Shown: positions 1-9,778 of the stretch, in pieces
How positions within the stretch are numbered: position 1 is the stretch's first letter
Layout of the letters: every line of letters starts with the position of its first letter
Assembly: GCA_020186115.1 (NCBI GenBank)
Contig: WSYJ01000142.1
Span: forward strand, 248,001-312,000
DNA from: Histomonas meleagridis
Taxonomy: Eukaryota; Parabasalia; Tritrichomonadida; Dientamoebidae
DNA: 64,000 nt
Direction: 5' to 3'
Translations under genes and position numbers: made by a program
Notes under the pieces: model-generated
Database searches by the model: none
What the model was told of the DNA's origin: nothing
Seen by the model: the letters and a program-made list of their open reading frames with translations, nothing else

Positions 1-937
1 TTTTTATGAATAGAAAAAAAATTGATAAGATAAAGAACAAAGAAATCCGGTAAAGCCGATAGCAAAAGCCACTTTCTGACAAATAATAATATCGTTGAAT
101 AAAGGACATTTTATATGTCAATAATAAAATAAAATTTATTCCAAGAGGAATTGTGGACAATATTCATGTTTATTTTGGAATATTTTCAGTACGTAAAAGA
201 AAAAGTTTACATAATTGTCGCTTCACCAAATTCAATAAAAAAATTGTTCGAAAATGACAGTATAAATAACACAAAAAGTTGAACTTTTTTAATGCAAAAT
301 AAATCATTTTCTAAAGAAACCAATTTGTCTGAAAAAAACGGGCTCGCTTTGATCGGTCTTAATTAAATATATTACAAAAAGTTTAAATGCCGTTAATTTT
401 TTTCTGCCATCAGAATGAGCGGTGATGTGAATATTTATGTATCGTCTATTTACAAGGCAAAAAAAACTCTTATATGCTTTCAACTATACAAACTCGCCAA
501 GGAAATAATGGAAAAAATGGTGTTAAATTCAATGGAAAAATGAACTCAAGATACTTCAAATGAATTATTTGTTTTATGGTTGATCAATCATTTGTTTTGG
601 AGTGTTTGCCAATTGCTAAAAAATGCTCTTTCTTTAGAGATTCGTTTTCTTTGCTTTTAACTTAGTTCAGGATGATTTGCATTGTTAAATAATTTTGAAG
701 CTTTTTATTCAACAGGAAGGAAATTTGATTAATTTGCAATTCAAGCTTTGCTATGATATCATATTTTTCTCAGTCAAAGTTGAACTCTATTTTCTTCAAA
801 AAAACGATATGATCTTACTTTTTTTAAAAAAAGAAAACATATTATTGCTATTACCATTATTTACACTTGTGCCTTTTACTTTATTTAAATCAGAATTGGA
901 TTAATTTGTTGCAAAATAACGAAAATGTGTGAATTTT
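1..937. other. AT-rich stretch without a recognisable gene
   Basis: This left edge lies downstream of the first minus-strand Rab gene. Both strands are rich in stops. The one 69-codon open frame on the plus strand is hydrophobic, low in complexity and resembles no family. No tRNA-like B box or clear repeat was seen. I see nothing here beyond the 3' flank of the Rab gene and perhaps the promoter side of a gene outside the window. Confidence 0.6.
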
Positions 938-1528
938 TTAACAGCCACATTTTTTCTGATCCTCATCATCTTCATCTTTAAGAACAGGGTTGAGATTATT
1001 GGTATCAAGAGAGATATCCTTACTCAAAAGCTGAAATGCAATATCTTCAACAAGATCTTCAATATTTTGACCTGTTTGAGCAGAAACTTCGAAATATACA
1101 GCGCCCATGCTATCTGCTTTATTGTTAGCTTCTTCTATTGTTACAGTTCTTTCACTTGTTAGATCAGCTTTATTTCCTATCAAATAAAGAAGCGTTTTTT
1201 CACCGATACTTCTTTCCATTTCATCATACCAAACCTGAGCATCATTAAATGAATCCTTTGAATTTAAGGCAAAAACAATTAAGCAAGCTTGAGATCCCTG
1301 GTAATACATTGGAGCCAATGACCTAAACCTTTCCTGTCCTGCTGTATCCCAAATTCTTAGTGTTACATTGCCTTGTTCTTTTTGTATTGTTTTTGCAGTA
1401 AATGATGCACCAATTGTTGGGAGTTGGTTGGGATCAAAAACGCCTGAGCCAATACGTGAAATAATACTTGTTTTTCCTACCCCAGACATTCCAATAAATA
1501 CAACTTTCGCTTCATAATTTTTTGTCAT
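938..1528 (-). CDS. Rab small GTPase (Rab5-like group)
   Basis: This is a 196-residue small GTPase of the Rab family, a GTP switch that recruits effectors to vesicle and endosome membranes. All G motifs are visible. The P-loop is GMSGVGKT near residue 13, and the switch I threonine lies in LPTIGASF. Switch II is WDTAGQERFRSLAPMYY, NKAD is near residue 118, and the G5 motif is SAQT. The Rab5/22-like wording of switch II (SLAPMYYQGS) suggests early endocytosis, which is an inference. The protein ends in KKCGC, a double-cysteine geranylgeranylation signal. The start is an ATG with an initiator motif eight bases upstream. The length is normal for the family. A second Rab gene lies 78 bases upstream on the same strand. 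Confidence 0.93.
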   Translation of the reverse strand: MTKNYEAKVVFIGMSGVGKTSIISRIGSGVFDPNQLPTIGASFTAKTIQKEQGNVTLRIWDTAGQERFRSLAPMYYQGSQACLIVFALNSKDSFNDAQVWYDEMERSIGEKTLLYLIGNKADLTSERTVTIEEANNKADSMGAVYFEVSAQTGQNIEDLVEDIAFQLLSKDISLDTNNLNPVLKDEDDEDQKKCGC

Positions 1529-1533
1529 TAGGA

Positions 1534-1538
1534 AATGA
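1534..1538 (-). promoter_or_regulatory. Initiator (Inr) of the Rab5-like gene
   Basis: TCATT on the minus strand matches the trichomonad Inr consensus TCA+1YW. The presumed +1 A lies eight bases from the ATG, the usual very short 5' UTR. This supports the chosen start. Confidence 0.6.
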
Positions 1539-1606
1539 TAAGATTGAGAACTTTACTCTGTAAGTTTTGTGAAAATAATCAAAAGAAAAGTTATTTACCA
1601 ATAATC

Positions 1607-2203
1607 TTAACAGCATTTACCTGAATCTTCCTCTTGGTTTTCTTTGACAGTTTCTTTTGGCATTGACATTGCTGTGATTTCGCCTTGGATATATTTGTGT
1701 AGAGTATCTGTTCCTAATTTCAGGAAAAGTTCCGAAATTTGTGTGTTTTCAAGTGCAGATGTTTCCATATACATAAGGTTATGCGTACGAGCAAATTCTT
1801 CTGCTTCTTGTGATGAAACTGTTCTTTTTGAAGATAGATCAACTTTATTACCAACAAGAATAAAAGAACAATGTGGATCAGCTTCAACTGTAGCGTCTTT
1901 AAGCCACTTAGGCAATTGTTCAAATGAAGATCTATTTGTGATATCATAAACTAAAACACAACCAACTGCTGCACGATAATATGATTTTACAATGGTATAA
2001 AAACGTTCTTGTCCTGCTGTATCCCAAAGCATCATTTTTATTGGTTGGTTTTCTATTGTTGTGTTATATGTATAATAATCAATTCCAATTGTACTTTGTG
2101 TTCCTGGTGCAAACTTGCCTTCAGTAAGCACTTTTAGGATAGAAGTCTTCCCACCTCCACTTGCACCAATGACTATGAATTTAAATTGTAGTGCTTCTTT
2201 CAT
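1607..2203 (-). CDS. Rab small GTPase
   Basis: This is a 198-residue Rab GTPase of vesicle traffic. The P-loop is GASGGGKT, switch I includes STIGIDYY, switch II is WDTAGQERFYTIVKSYYR, NKVD is at about residue 122, and the G5 motif is SAL. It ends in GKCC, a double-cysteine prenylation site. The open frame extends 38 codons upstream, but that extension starts at a non-ATG codon and has no Rab character. The internal ATG followed by KEALQFKF places the P-loop at the usual distance from the N terminus and has an Inr 16 bases upstream. The subfamily is unclear; the switch II wording fits Rab1/8/11-type secretory or recycling Rabs only loosely. The P-loop GASGGGKT (glycine for the usual valine before GK) is slightly unusual but keeps the essential GKT. 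Confidence 0.92.
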   Translation of the reverse strand: MKEALQFKFIVIGASGGGKTSILKVLTEGKFAPGTQSTIGIDYYTYNTTIENQPIKMMLWDTAGQERFYTIVKSYYRAAVGCVLVYDITNRSSFEQLPKWLKDATVEADPHCSFILVGNKVDLSSKRTVSSQEAEEFARTHNLMYMETSALENTQISELFLKLGTDTLHKYIQGEITAMSMPKETVKENQEEDSGKCC

Positions 2204-2218
2204 CAAAAATCGGTTGGA

Positions 2219-2223
2219 AAATG
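2219..2223 (-). promoter_or_regulatory. Initiator (Inr) of the second Rab gene
   Basis: TCATT on the minus strand, followed by TTCC, fits TCA+1YW. It lies about 16 bases before the internal ATG chosen for the Rab and decides against the longer open frame. Confidence 0.6.
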
Positions 2224-2538
2224 AGTTTAAAACAAATTTTGGGGTGCCTTTCTTAACGTACGTGAAACTTACAGAAAAAACGTTGAGAAATATCGGAACA
2301 ATTCTGGCAAAAATCAAATTAATTTATAACGTTAATCAACCTGACTAATTTGTAAAATTTCCACAATTTTGACTTTCTAATGTAATTATTTTTGGGTCTT
2401 TTTTAAAAATGAATAAATGCTGATGAAATGTGATTTTATAGAAAAAGATGTTTTTATTTTTTTGGGAATTCATGAATATATTTAACTTATATTTTTATTA
2501 GTCAAAATAATATTTGATAATTATTACGAATATATGAT

Positions 2539-3704
2539 ACAGCACTTATTCATGCATCTGAAAAAGGTCATATAGAAATTATTATATTACTTATTAAACA
2601 AAAAGGAATTGGTGTTAATGCTGAAGATATTTATTTGCTTTATGCATAAACATATTTTCGCTAAATTAGAAATAATTTTCAAGTTGTTTGAGAGAAAAAG
2701 ACACAACAACTTTTCGTGAAACAATCAAATATTCTGAATATTCTGAAAATTTCTTCAAAACTTCCTCCACAAAGACACAAGTGACCAAAGAAAAAATAAC
2801 ATAATGGAAACACTTCGTATGATTATGCGAACAATTTCATGCTTAAACAAAGAGAATTTAACTCAATTAACTTTTTCAATATTCAATTCATACGTGACTC
2901 TGATGTCATTATGGATTTTATTAAAGAAATAAAAAAAAAAATTGAGGAATGTAATCAAAGATATTTTTTAATTATATTTGATAGATGTATATGTTATTTG
3001 AAATTTCATATTAATATTTGGAAATTATTTTAATTACTTCGGACAGCACTTATGATTGCATCCAAAAAAGGTTTTGTAGAAATAGTTAAATTACTTCTTG
3101 CACAAGAAGGAATTGACATTAATGATAAAGATAATATTTCTTTGTTTTATTTAAAGTTTATTTTAGTAATTTAATTTTTCTAAATAATATTTGGAAATTA
3201 TTTAAATTATCTAGAACAGCACTTATTGAAGCATCTTCACGATTCGGAATTGATTCAAAATATTTCAAACAGCATTATATTTAGCAGCATGGTTTAACCG
3301 AATAGAAATAGTTAAATTACTTCTTGAACAAGAAGGAATTGATATTAATACTCAAAATGTTGATTCATTTCCTTTGAAATTTGTTTCAATAATTTAATAT
3401 TTCAAAATAATATTTGGAAATTATTTAAAATATTTGAAACGGCACTTATGAAAGCATCTCTTTATGGTCATACAGAAATAGTTAAATTACTTCTTGAACA
3501 AAAAGGAATTGATATTAATGCTAAAAATATTTATTTGTTTTATTTGAAATTAATTTTGATAATTTGATATTTTAGGTTGATATTTGGTAATTATTTAAAT
3601 TATTTAATACAGCAATTATGTTAGCATCTGAAAAAGGTTATACGGTATTAGTTAATTTACTTCTTGAACAAAATGATATTGATTTTAATACCATAGATAT
3701 TTGA
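2539..3704 (+). pseudogene. Broken ankyrin-repeat array with 80-nt spacers
   Basis: Ankyrin blocks of exactly 30 codons occur at 2539-2628, 3043-3132, 3269-3358, 3439-3528 and 3609-3698. A truncated block starts at 3216. Each block runs from a TAL-type motif to the NAKN or NDKD type end and carries the trichomonad wording EIVKLLLEQ.GIDIN. The blocks do not share one frame. AT-rich spacers separate them: 83 nt at 3133-3215, 80 nt at 3359-3438 and 80 nt at 3529-3608. These contain stops but share the words AATATTTGGAAATTATTTAAA and TTTGAA. After the first block about 410 bases of unrelated or decayed sequence intervene. The last block ends in TGA. No ATG with an N-terminal region was found. I read this as a relic of the gene type seen better preserved at 32119-33047 on the other strand. 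Confidence 0.75.
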
Positions 3705-5100
3705 TTATAAACTAGAGGTCAAAGAGTTTTGAAAAAATGAAATTTTTCTCCAAAATGTCAAATAGTTTTTTTTATAACTAAAGTTGATAATGTGGTGAAA
3801 TTATAGTCCAAAAGTGCATAAGTGAATTCTTCGAAAAAGTAGATTTCAGAAAAAGAAATTCCACTTTATTGTATCAACATTCATTCTGAAAATAAATTTT
3901 TCTCTTTATATCCAATATCATATATATATATATATATATAGTTGAAATACAAATTCAAATTTAATCTTTCAAATTTTCTATGTTTTTTTGACCTAATAAA
4001 TTTTCTTATTATCGAGCAAACATATTTTCACTGTCAATCTAATAAAAACGATGTTTCTATTAAGTTTACTTTAATAAACAAAAAAAATGATACAACACGC
4101 ATTACTAAGACGATGTTTTATAAAAATAAAATCTCTTTTTCATTCCAAAGGCATCCAATTTTTATACTTAAACAATGCTTATCACATCTTATGATTTATT
4201 TACTCAGTCTTCTTTTCTTGCTCTTCTTCATGCTGTACTTTCCTTCCCATCCATAAATAAATCACAAACAAATTTACGAACTTTTTCTGATCGTTGGCGT
4301 TGTGGCTCTTGTGCGAATCTGAAGAGATATAGAATCAATTGACATGACGATGCAAATACGTATGGACTTTTTCAACTGTCTTTATCCTTGGCATCGTGTT
4401 TTGCGGATCTTCAACTTCACGAAGGATCTCTAAAAGACGATATAATGATATGGTTCCTTTTAATAATTGGATTTTGTTCATTTTATCAAGATAGTGTCAA
4501 CAGACTTTCCTTCTTTTAGATTTTTTAAAAAAATTGGAATTATTATATTGTGCCATAATATTTCAATTAATTGCATATGAATAGATGTCAACATATTTGG
4601 TTTAAGATAGAATGATTTTTTGGAGTTTTCACTTTTTTTGAATTTAGTCGCTTTTGGTTTAAATTTGTGCATGATGTAAGTCTTTTCAAAAGCGAAACTA
4701 TCATAAATGAATCAAATCAATTCGCTTGATAAACTTGAGATAAAGCAGAACTCACAAGCAATACAAAAAATTGAAAAGAATTTTACTTTGTACCTAACTT
4801 TTTTGTTATTTTGTTGTAATATTATTTGCTGAACATTGGATTTTGTCCTTTCCTGTATAATATAAAATAGTTGCAATTGCATGTCATCTAATAAATTTTA
4901 AAATTTAATTAAAGAAGATCTGCTCCCCCAATTCCATAACTTGAAGGATTGAACAATAATTATGTAATAGTTTACAATTATGCTAGTGGACATGTTTTAC
5001 ATTTTTTGAAAAAATCGAAAATTACTTGTAAATTTAAACTTTTAGACAGCAGTGAACTTTTTGGAGAAATTTAAGCTTAAACATCGTTTAAGAATTCACA
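3705..5100. other. Gene-poor stretch with a possible small relic
   Basis: This stretch of about 1.4 kb has no intact gene. It holds a (TA)n run at 3920-3940. On the minus strand between about 4672 and 4330 two neighbouring frames can be read, one ending in GKSVDTILIK and the next beginning MNKIQLLKG and continuing to KTVEKVHTYLHRHVN. They overlap by a one-base shift and look like a decayed coding sequence. I do not recognise the family. Confidence 0.4.
3920..3940. repeat. (TA)n microsatellite
   Basis: About ten uninterrupted TA units lie in intergenic DNA. Confidence 0.9.
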
Positions 5101-5101
5101 T

Positions 5102-5109
5102 AAACCGTC
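5102..5109 (-). promoter_or_regulatory. M3-like motif upstream of legumain
   Basis: AAACCGTC on the plus strand is the reverse of GACGGTTT, which fits the published T. vaginalis M3 element recognised by a Myb-type factor. It lies about 130 bases before the ATG, further than most other copies in this window. Confidence 0.35.
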
Positions 5110-5230
5110 AAACCGGGACACCCCAACTGTAAACAACATTTTTTTTGAACGCAGCCGGCTGAATTGAATTTTCATATAAATTTCAACCGCAGTTCTGAAA
5201 ATTGAATTATTTATAAATATCGCAGTCACC

Positions 5231-5235
5231 TCACA
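5231..5235 (+). promoter_or_regulatory. Initiator (Inr) of the legumain gene
   Basis: TCACA fits TCA+1YW and lies just before AAATG, so transcription should start about five bases from the ATG. Confidence 0.65.
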
Positions 5236-5237
5236 AA

Positions 5238-6407
5238 ATGCTTTCCCTTCTTTTAGGTGCTGCATTATGCGATAAGTGGGCTGTTATCTACACAGGATCC
5301 CGCTCATGGTCAAACTACCGCCACACAGCAGATTCATTCTATCAATACCACATTCTTATCGAAAATGGCTTTGACAAGAATAAGATCATCCTTATGAACT
5401 ATGATGATATTGCTACAGCTTCAAGAAACCCATACCAAGGTCAAATCTTCCGTACACTCTCCCACGATCCAAATGTTTATCCAGGTGCTGAAAACATCAA
5501 GTACACTGGTAACACAGTCACTGCTAAAAACTTCTACAACGTTTTACTCGGTGACACAACAAACGGTCCAGCTCTTGCATCAACAGAAAACGATAACGTA
5601 TTTGTTTTCTTCGATGATCATGGTGGTAGCGGTATCCTCGGTGTTCCAGATGGCTGCGGTGCTTACATATATGCTGACGATCTCCAAAAGACCTTCGAAC
5701 AAATGGCCGAAAAGAAGATGTTCAAGTATCTCTTCTTCGCAATCACAGCCTGCTATGCTGGTTCAGTTGCTAACCACTTAGAAAACATTCCAAACATGTA
5801 CACAATGACAGCTTCCAACGATCACGAATCATCTTGGGGTGCTCTCTATGATTCAACACTCGGAACATGCCTTACATCAGAATACTCCCTCATCAAGGAT
5901 CAATTCATGGAACAATACCCAGATGGCACACTCGCCGAAATGTACACATACTGCGTTGATGGTGTCAAGCAATCCAACGTTTGCGAATTCGGTGATAAGA
6001 CATTAAAGTCCTTAAAGATTTCCGACTTCGTTGGTAAGGCTAACAAGCAACGCAAGGTTTCAAGACTCAGCGGTCCAATCATCAAAGTTAAGAACACACG
6101 TGCAATCCTTGGCCAAGCAGAACTTTCACACAACGAAGAATTAGTTGCCGCTGAACTCGCTGCCGAAAAGCGTGTTGACCAAATCATCGATGTTCTTAAG
6201 AACAAATTCGTTGCAGATGCAGATGAAGACTTCACAGCTTACACACCAATCAAGGATTGGGCTGCATACAAGAAGGTCCTCGGCGCAATGCAAACATATG
6301 TTAAGAACCTTGGCGAATCATTCTACGAAAAGACATTCTTCTTCTCACACCTTATCAAGTTCGCTGATGCTGATAAGATTGTTGAGACAATCAAGAACCT
6401 TTGCTAA
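5238..6407 (+). CDS. Legumain-like asparaginyl endopeptidase (clan CD, family C13)
   Basis: This 389-residue cysteine protease should cleave after asparagine (or aspartate) in lysosomes or after secretion. Trichomonad legumains are known to act in cell adhesion and protein processing. A short signal peptide (MLSLLLGAALC) is followed by the C13 start WAVIYTGSRSWSNYRHTAD. The catalytic histidine lies in FFDDHGG (near 128) and the catalytic cysteine in AITACYAGS (near 173), both intact. The ASNDHESSWG segment also fits the family. The C-terminal 100 residues correspond to the helical prodomain region. There is no membrane anchor, which argues against GPI8. Length is slightly short of animal legumains but normal for protists. 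The coding region is richer in C than its neighbours, as for highly expressed trichomonad genes. Confidence 0.93.
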   Translation: MLSLLLGAALCDKWAVIYTGSRSWSNYRHTADSFYQYHILIENGFDKNKIILMNYDDIATASRNPYQGQIFRTLSHDPNVYPGAENIKYTGNTVTAKNFYNVLLGDTTNGPALASTENDNVFVFFDDHGGSGILGVPDGCGAYIYADDLQKTFEQMAEKKMFKYLFFAITACYAGSVANHLENIPNMYTMTASNDHESSWGALYDSTLGTCLTSEYSLIKDQFMEQYPDGTLAEMYTYCVDGVKQSNVCEFGDKTLKSLKISDFVGKANKQRKVSRLSGPIIKVKNTRAILGQAELSHNEELVAAELAAEKRVDQIIDVLKNKFVADADEDFTAYTPIKDWAAYKKVLGAMQTYVKNLGESFYEKTFFFSHLIKFADADKIVETIKNLC

Positions 6408-6839
6408 ACGATTCAATAATTCTTATTTTTGTATTTATAAGTGGAAATAATTGTTCAAATAACGTTTTTATATTGATGTGACCTTATGATATCATTTTTG
6501 TAGTGTTTCTTATTTTGCTTGACTATATTACCATAAATTTTAGGTGTAACCATAATTAGTTATCTTTTTTATTCAATAAACGCATAAATAATTCAACAAT
6601 GAATCCGATTGACTTATTAACGTGCGCACTTTGTGGGCTTAACGTTCAAAATATTTCGGAGGTTAGTTTTGGGTTGCGCGAGTTTTTGCTTGTATGTTTG
6701 GTTATCATTTGTTCCTTTTCCGTTTGCACACATTCCACAATGTCTTATCTTTGTGACAGAAGATTCAAAATTTAAAAATAAAATATTTTTTCAAGAACTG
6801 AAATTTAGAGCCGAATCTTATCCTAGCACTAATGTAGAC

Positions 6840-8704
6840 ATGTTGTACCTTCCTGTTTTTCATGAAACAAGTAATTCTTTACTTTTTCAAAAACATTATT
6901 TTTTTGATGGTTTAACACAAGCTAACAACAAAATTTTTGAAAGTTTTTCAAGTTGTTCATCACCAATGGAATATTTTTCTTTTTTTAAGGCTAAAAAAAT
7001 TTTATTCTATTTTAATTCAACATTTTCATTCATTAAAACTTCAAAACAATTTAATTCGAATATTTCTATGAAATGTTTTTCTTTAATTTATGAAATCGTT
7101 AAAAGGTTTTCAAATATTTCGAATATTATTTTGTTATTTGTTTTTATTCATTTAATAAAAACAATTTTTCAAAATATTCGAAATCAAGAAAAGTTTGAAC
7201 ATAAAATTTTTCTTTTTTTATTTGTTTTCTTTTTTGTTCAAACATTTGAAATATATAATTCAGGAACTAGAACACTTTCAATATCTTCTTCAGCAGAATA
7301 TACAGAAAAAGATAAATATAAAGATGAAGCAGAAATTATTATAATTGAGAGTGGTGTTGAAGAAATTAAATCTGATGATTTTTCTGGATGGAATTCATTA
7401 AAAACAATAGAAATTGGTGATCAAGTTACTTCAATTGAATCTGGCGCTTTTAGAGAATGTGTAAATCTTCAAATGATTATAGTATCAAAACAAAGCAGGT
7501 ATTATTCAAGTGATGATAATGGAATTCTTTATGACAAATATTTTGAAACAGTTATTTGTTGTCCAAGAGCAATTTCTATTTCATCGTTTACAATTCCAGA
7601 TTCAGTTACATCAATTAATGATTATGCATTTTATGGATGTAAGTCATTAACAAATATTACAATTCCAAATTCAGTTATGTCAATTGGTGCTTCTGCATTT
7701 TATGAATGTTCACAATTGGAAACAGTTATCATTGGCGAAAGTGTAATAATAATTTCAGATTCTGCATTTTATTCTTGTTCGTCATTAACAAATATTAAAA
7801 TTCCAAATTCAGTTATGTCAATTGGAACTTCTGCATTTTATTTATGTACACAATTGGAAACAGTTATCATTGGCGAAAGTGTAATAACAATTGGAATCTA
7901 TGCATTTTCAAACTGCAGTAGTTTAAAATGTATTTATTTTCTGGGTAATAAATCGCCAAATTTCGGTTCAGATGCTTTTAGTAATGTACAAACACGAAGT
8001 GTAATGACATCAGATTTATATAACGGATCATCATTCGGAGCGCTTAGTGTATACAAAGGAACACCATACGGAGAATGCGAACAATATTCCTGGCCAACGC
8101 GAACATATTCACAGTCAAATACATACACCCAAACAAACATATTTTCACATAGCAACATATACACTAAGTCGAACACATTCACACAAAGTAATTCCTTTTC
8201 GCAATCAAATACATTTTCTGAAATAGTTGGAAGTGAAATAACTTTATCTTTTACATATTTATATACAAACACATTATCAGTTTCATATTCATTAACTATT
8301 CATGAAATACAAACGAAATCATTTTCATTATATATAAATAATTCAATAATTACTTATATTGAAACAGAATTTATTTACTATAATTACACAATTATTATTT
8401 ATTCGACATATTACAATTATTATTCGAATTTCTTTACATATATTAATATAAATGAATTTCAAACAGAAGATAATATATAATAACAATTATTGTTTCTGTT
8501 TGTGTTGTTGTTATATTTATTATTATAATAGTTATAATTATTATATTTTTAATTTGTATGCGGAACAAAAAAGAAGAAATTAATGAAAATGAAAGTTCAG
8601 AAAGTGAAAAAGAAACAACGAATACATTTATAACAGGTTTGTCTATTTCAAATATTGAAGAAGATCCATTTGCAAATGATTTTAAAGAAGATAAATTCAT
8701 TTGA
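6840..8704 (+). pseudogene. BspA-like leucine-rich-repeat surface protein, frameshifted before its membrane anchor
   Basis: The gene encodes a BspA-type (LRR_5, Treponema pallidum type) surface protein. A hydrophobic, signal-like segment (FLFLFVFFFVQTF) lies near 7210-7260. About seven LRR units follow, with the pattern IPxSVxSIxxxAFxxCxxL. A Ser/Thr/Asn/Gln-rich stalk with FSQSNTF-type repeats comes next. The frame then stops at 8478-8480. In the -1 frame, reading continues from about 8477 through a strongly hydrophobic membrane segment (VVVIFIIIIVIIIIFLI) and a charged tail ending EEDPFANDFKEDKFI, stop at 8702-8704. So one frameshift in an AT-rich run separates ectodomain from anchor. The 5' end is uncertain. 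The open frame extends upstream but starts there with GTG. ATGs at 6840, 6966 and 7068 are possible and none has a convincing Inr. Confidence 0.8.
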
Positions 8705-8751
8705 CAAATGAAATTTAAAATAATATAAAAAAAAAATATTTTTGGTGTTTT

Positions 8752-9116
8752 TTAAACAATAACAATGAAAATCTTGTTAATGGTATTGATAAATCCTATT
8801 CTAAATGTAATGTTTTAACCTCTGATCTTAGTGGTTACACATTTAATGTTTTATTATTTGATATTGATGCCTGTATATTTGAATTGCTCGACACATCAGA
8901 TGAAACATTTATTGTCGGAGAAGATTTGGATATTCATATGGATGATTGCTTCTTAAGTTACTTCTAGAAGATGTTCAAATGTAATATTCTTAACTTTTGT
9001 TAATAATATACATTAGGAGCAGCATGTAAAGCTTTGGTTGTTCATTCTTTCAATAAAGATTTGTTTGGGACAATAATGAACTCGGTTGCACGACTTCTAA
9101 GTAATATGGAGTGTTA
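8752..9116 (+). pseudogene. Hsp70 relic
   Basis: Two fragments of the Hsp70 ATPase domain can be read. From about 8776 the frame gives NGIDKSYSKCNVLTSDLSG and then FNVLLFDIDACIFELLDTS and GGEDFD-like VGEDLDIHMDD. This matches the phosphate-2 loop and following strands of Hsp70, ending at TAG 8965. A second piece, near 9010-9116, reads LGAACKALV and then KDLFGTIMNSVARLLSNMEC, like the LRTACE and DLFRSTMEPVE stretches of Hsp70. The segment between them is deleted. The GGG of the ATP-binding motif is changed to SGY. This is a dead fragment. Confidence 0.7.
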
Positions 9117-9411
9117 ACATTAGCTGAAAAGTTCAACATGTATTCTACGTGTTCAACAATTGTTATAAATATTTCATTAATACCACAAAGTTGTACAAAT
9201 TACATTAGTATTATAAATTAAAATATAATTATAGTAAAATTAAAGTTTATCATTTATTTTAAAATTTTTGCAAAACCATTCCAAAATTTTGGAAAATAAA
9301 TGTCAAACTCGTGCTTTTTGAATGTATGTTGTGGTGTAACACCAAAAATTGATTATTTTGTACTTAACATTCAAGTAACTATTTTTTACTTTCATGATTA
9401 AACTTTTTATT

Positions 9412-9645
9412 TCAGTCATAAACACACGCGGTTTGTTCATCATTTGGATTTGTACTACATGGACATGTTAAACATGCACCTGATCCCTGACTTTTGCTGA
9501 CTTCATCTGATGGGTATTTTTTGCATGCTGAAAATGATGTCGATCCGATTTTGTGATTATAATACCCGGCTTGACAAGGCACTTCATGAAGATCTATAAA
9601 TGCAGTAATAACATGGCCTTTATTCAGAACATTCACTGAGAACAT
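9412..9645 (-). pseudogene. Fragment of a cysteine-rich (GCC2/GCC3-like) surface protein
   Basis: This 77-codon frame reads VPCQAGYYNHKIGSTSFSAC, then CPCSTNPNDEQTACVYD. It has the pattern of the ephrin-receptor-like or GCC2/GCC3 cysteine-rich repeats found in large trichomonad surface proteins. Only about one and a half repeats are present, several cysteines are lost, and there is no signal peptide or membrane segment. It is most likely a relic rather than a gene. Confidence 0.45.
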
Positions 9646-9778
9646 CCCCCAAAAACATAAAAGAAAGCATTTTGAATAACGTTTTGTCTGAAAAAATTCA
9701 GTTTTGAATAACTTAGAACAAACATTTGAAATATCTGACCGATAGATATTGAATTTTCTTTAAACTAAACCCATATGG

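Noticed and set aside
695-1162. Short plus-strand frames near and over the first Rab
   Set aside because: One starts at a non-ATG codon and is low in complexity; the other is antisense to the Rab.
3942-4256. 104-codon hydrophobic frame
   Set aside because: It begins with TTG, its composition follows the AT bias, and no family is recognisable.
6633-6839. Extension of the BspA-like gene to a GTG start
   Set aside because: Eukaryotic starts need ATG, and the extra region lacks signal-peptide or LRR character.
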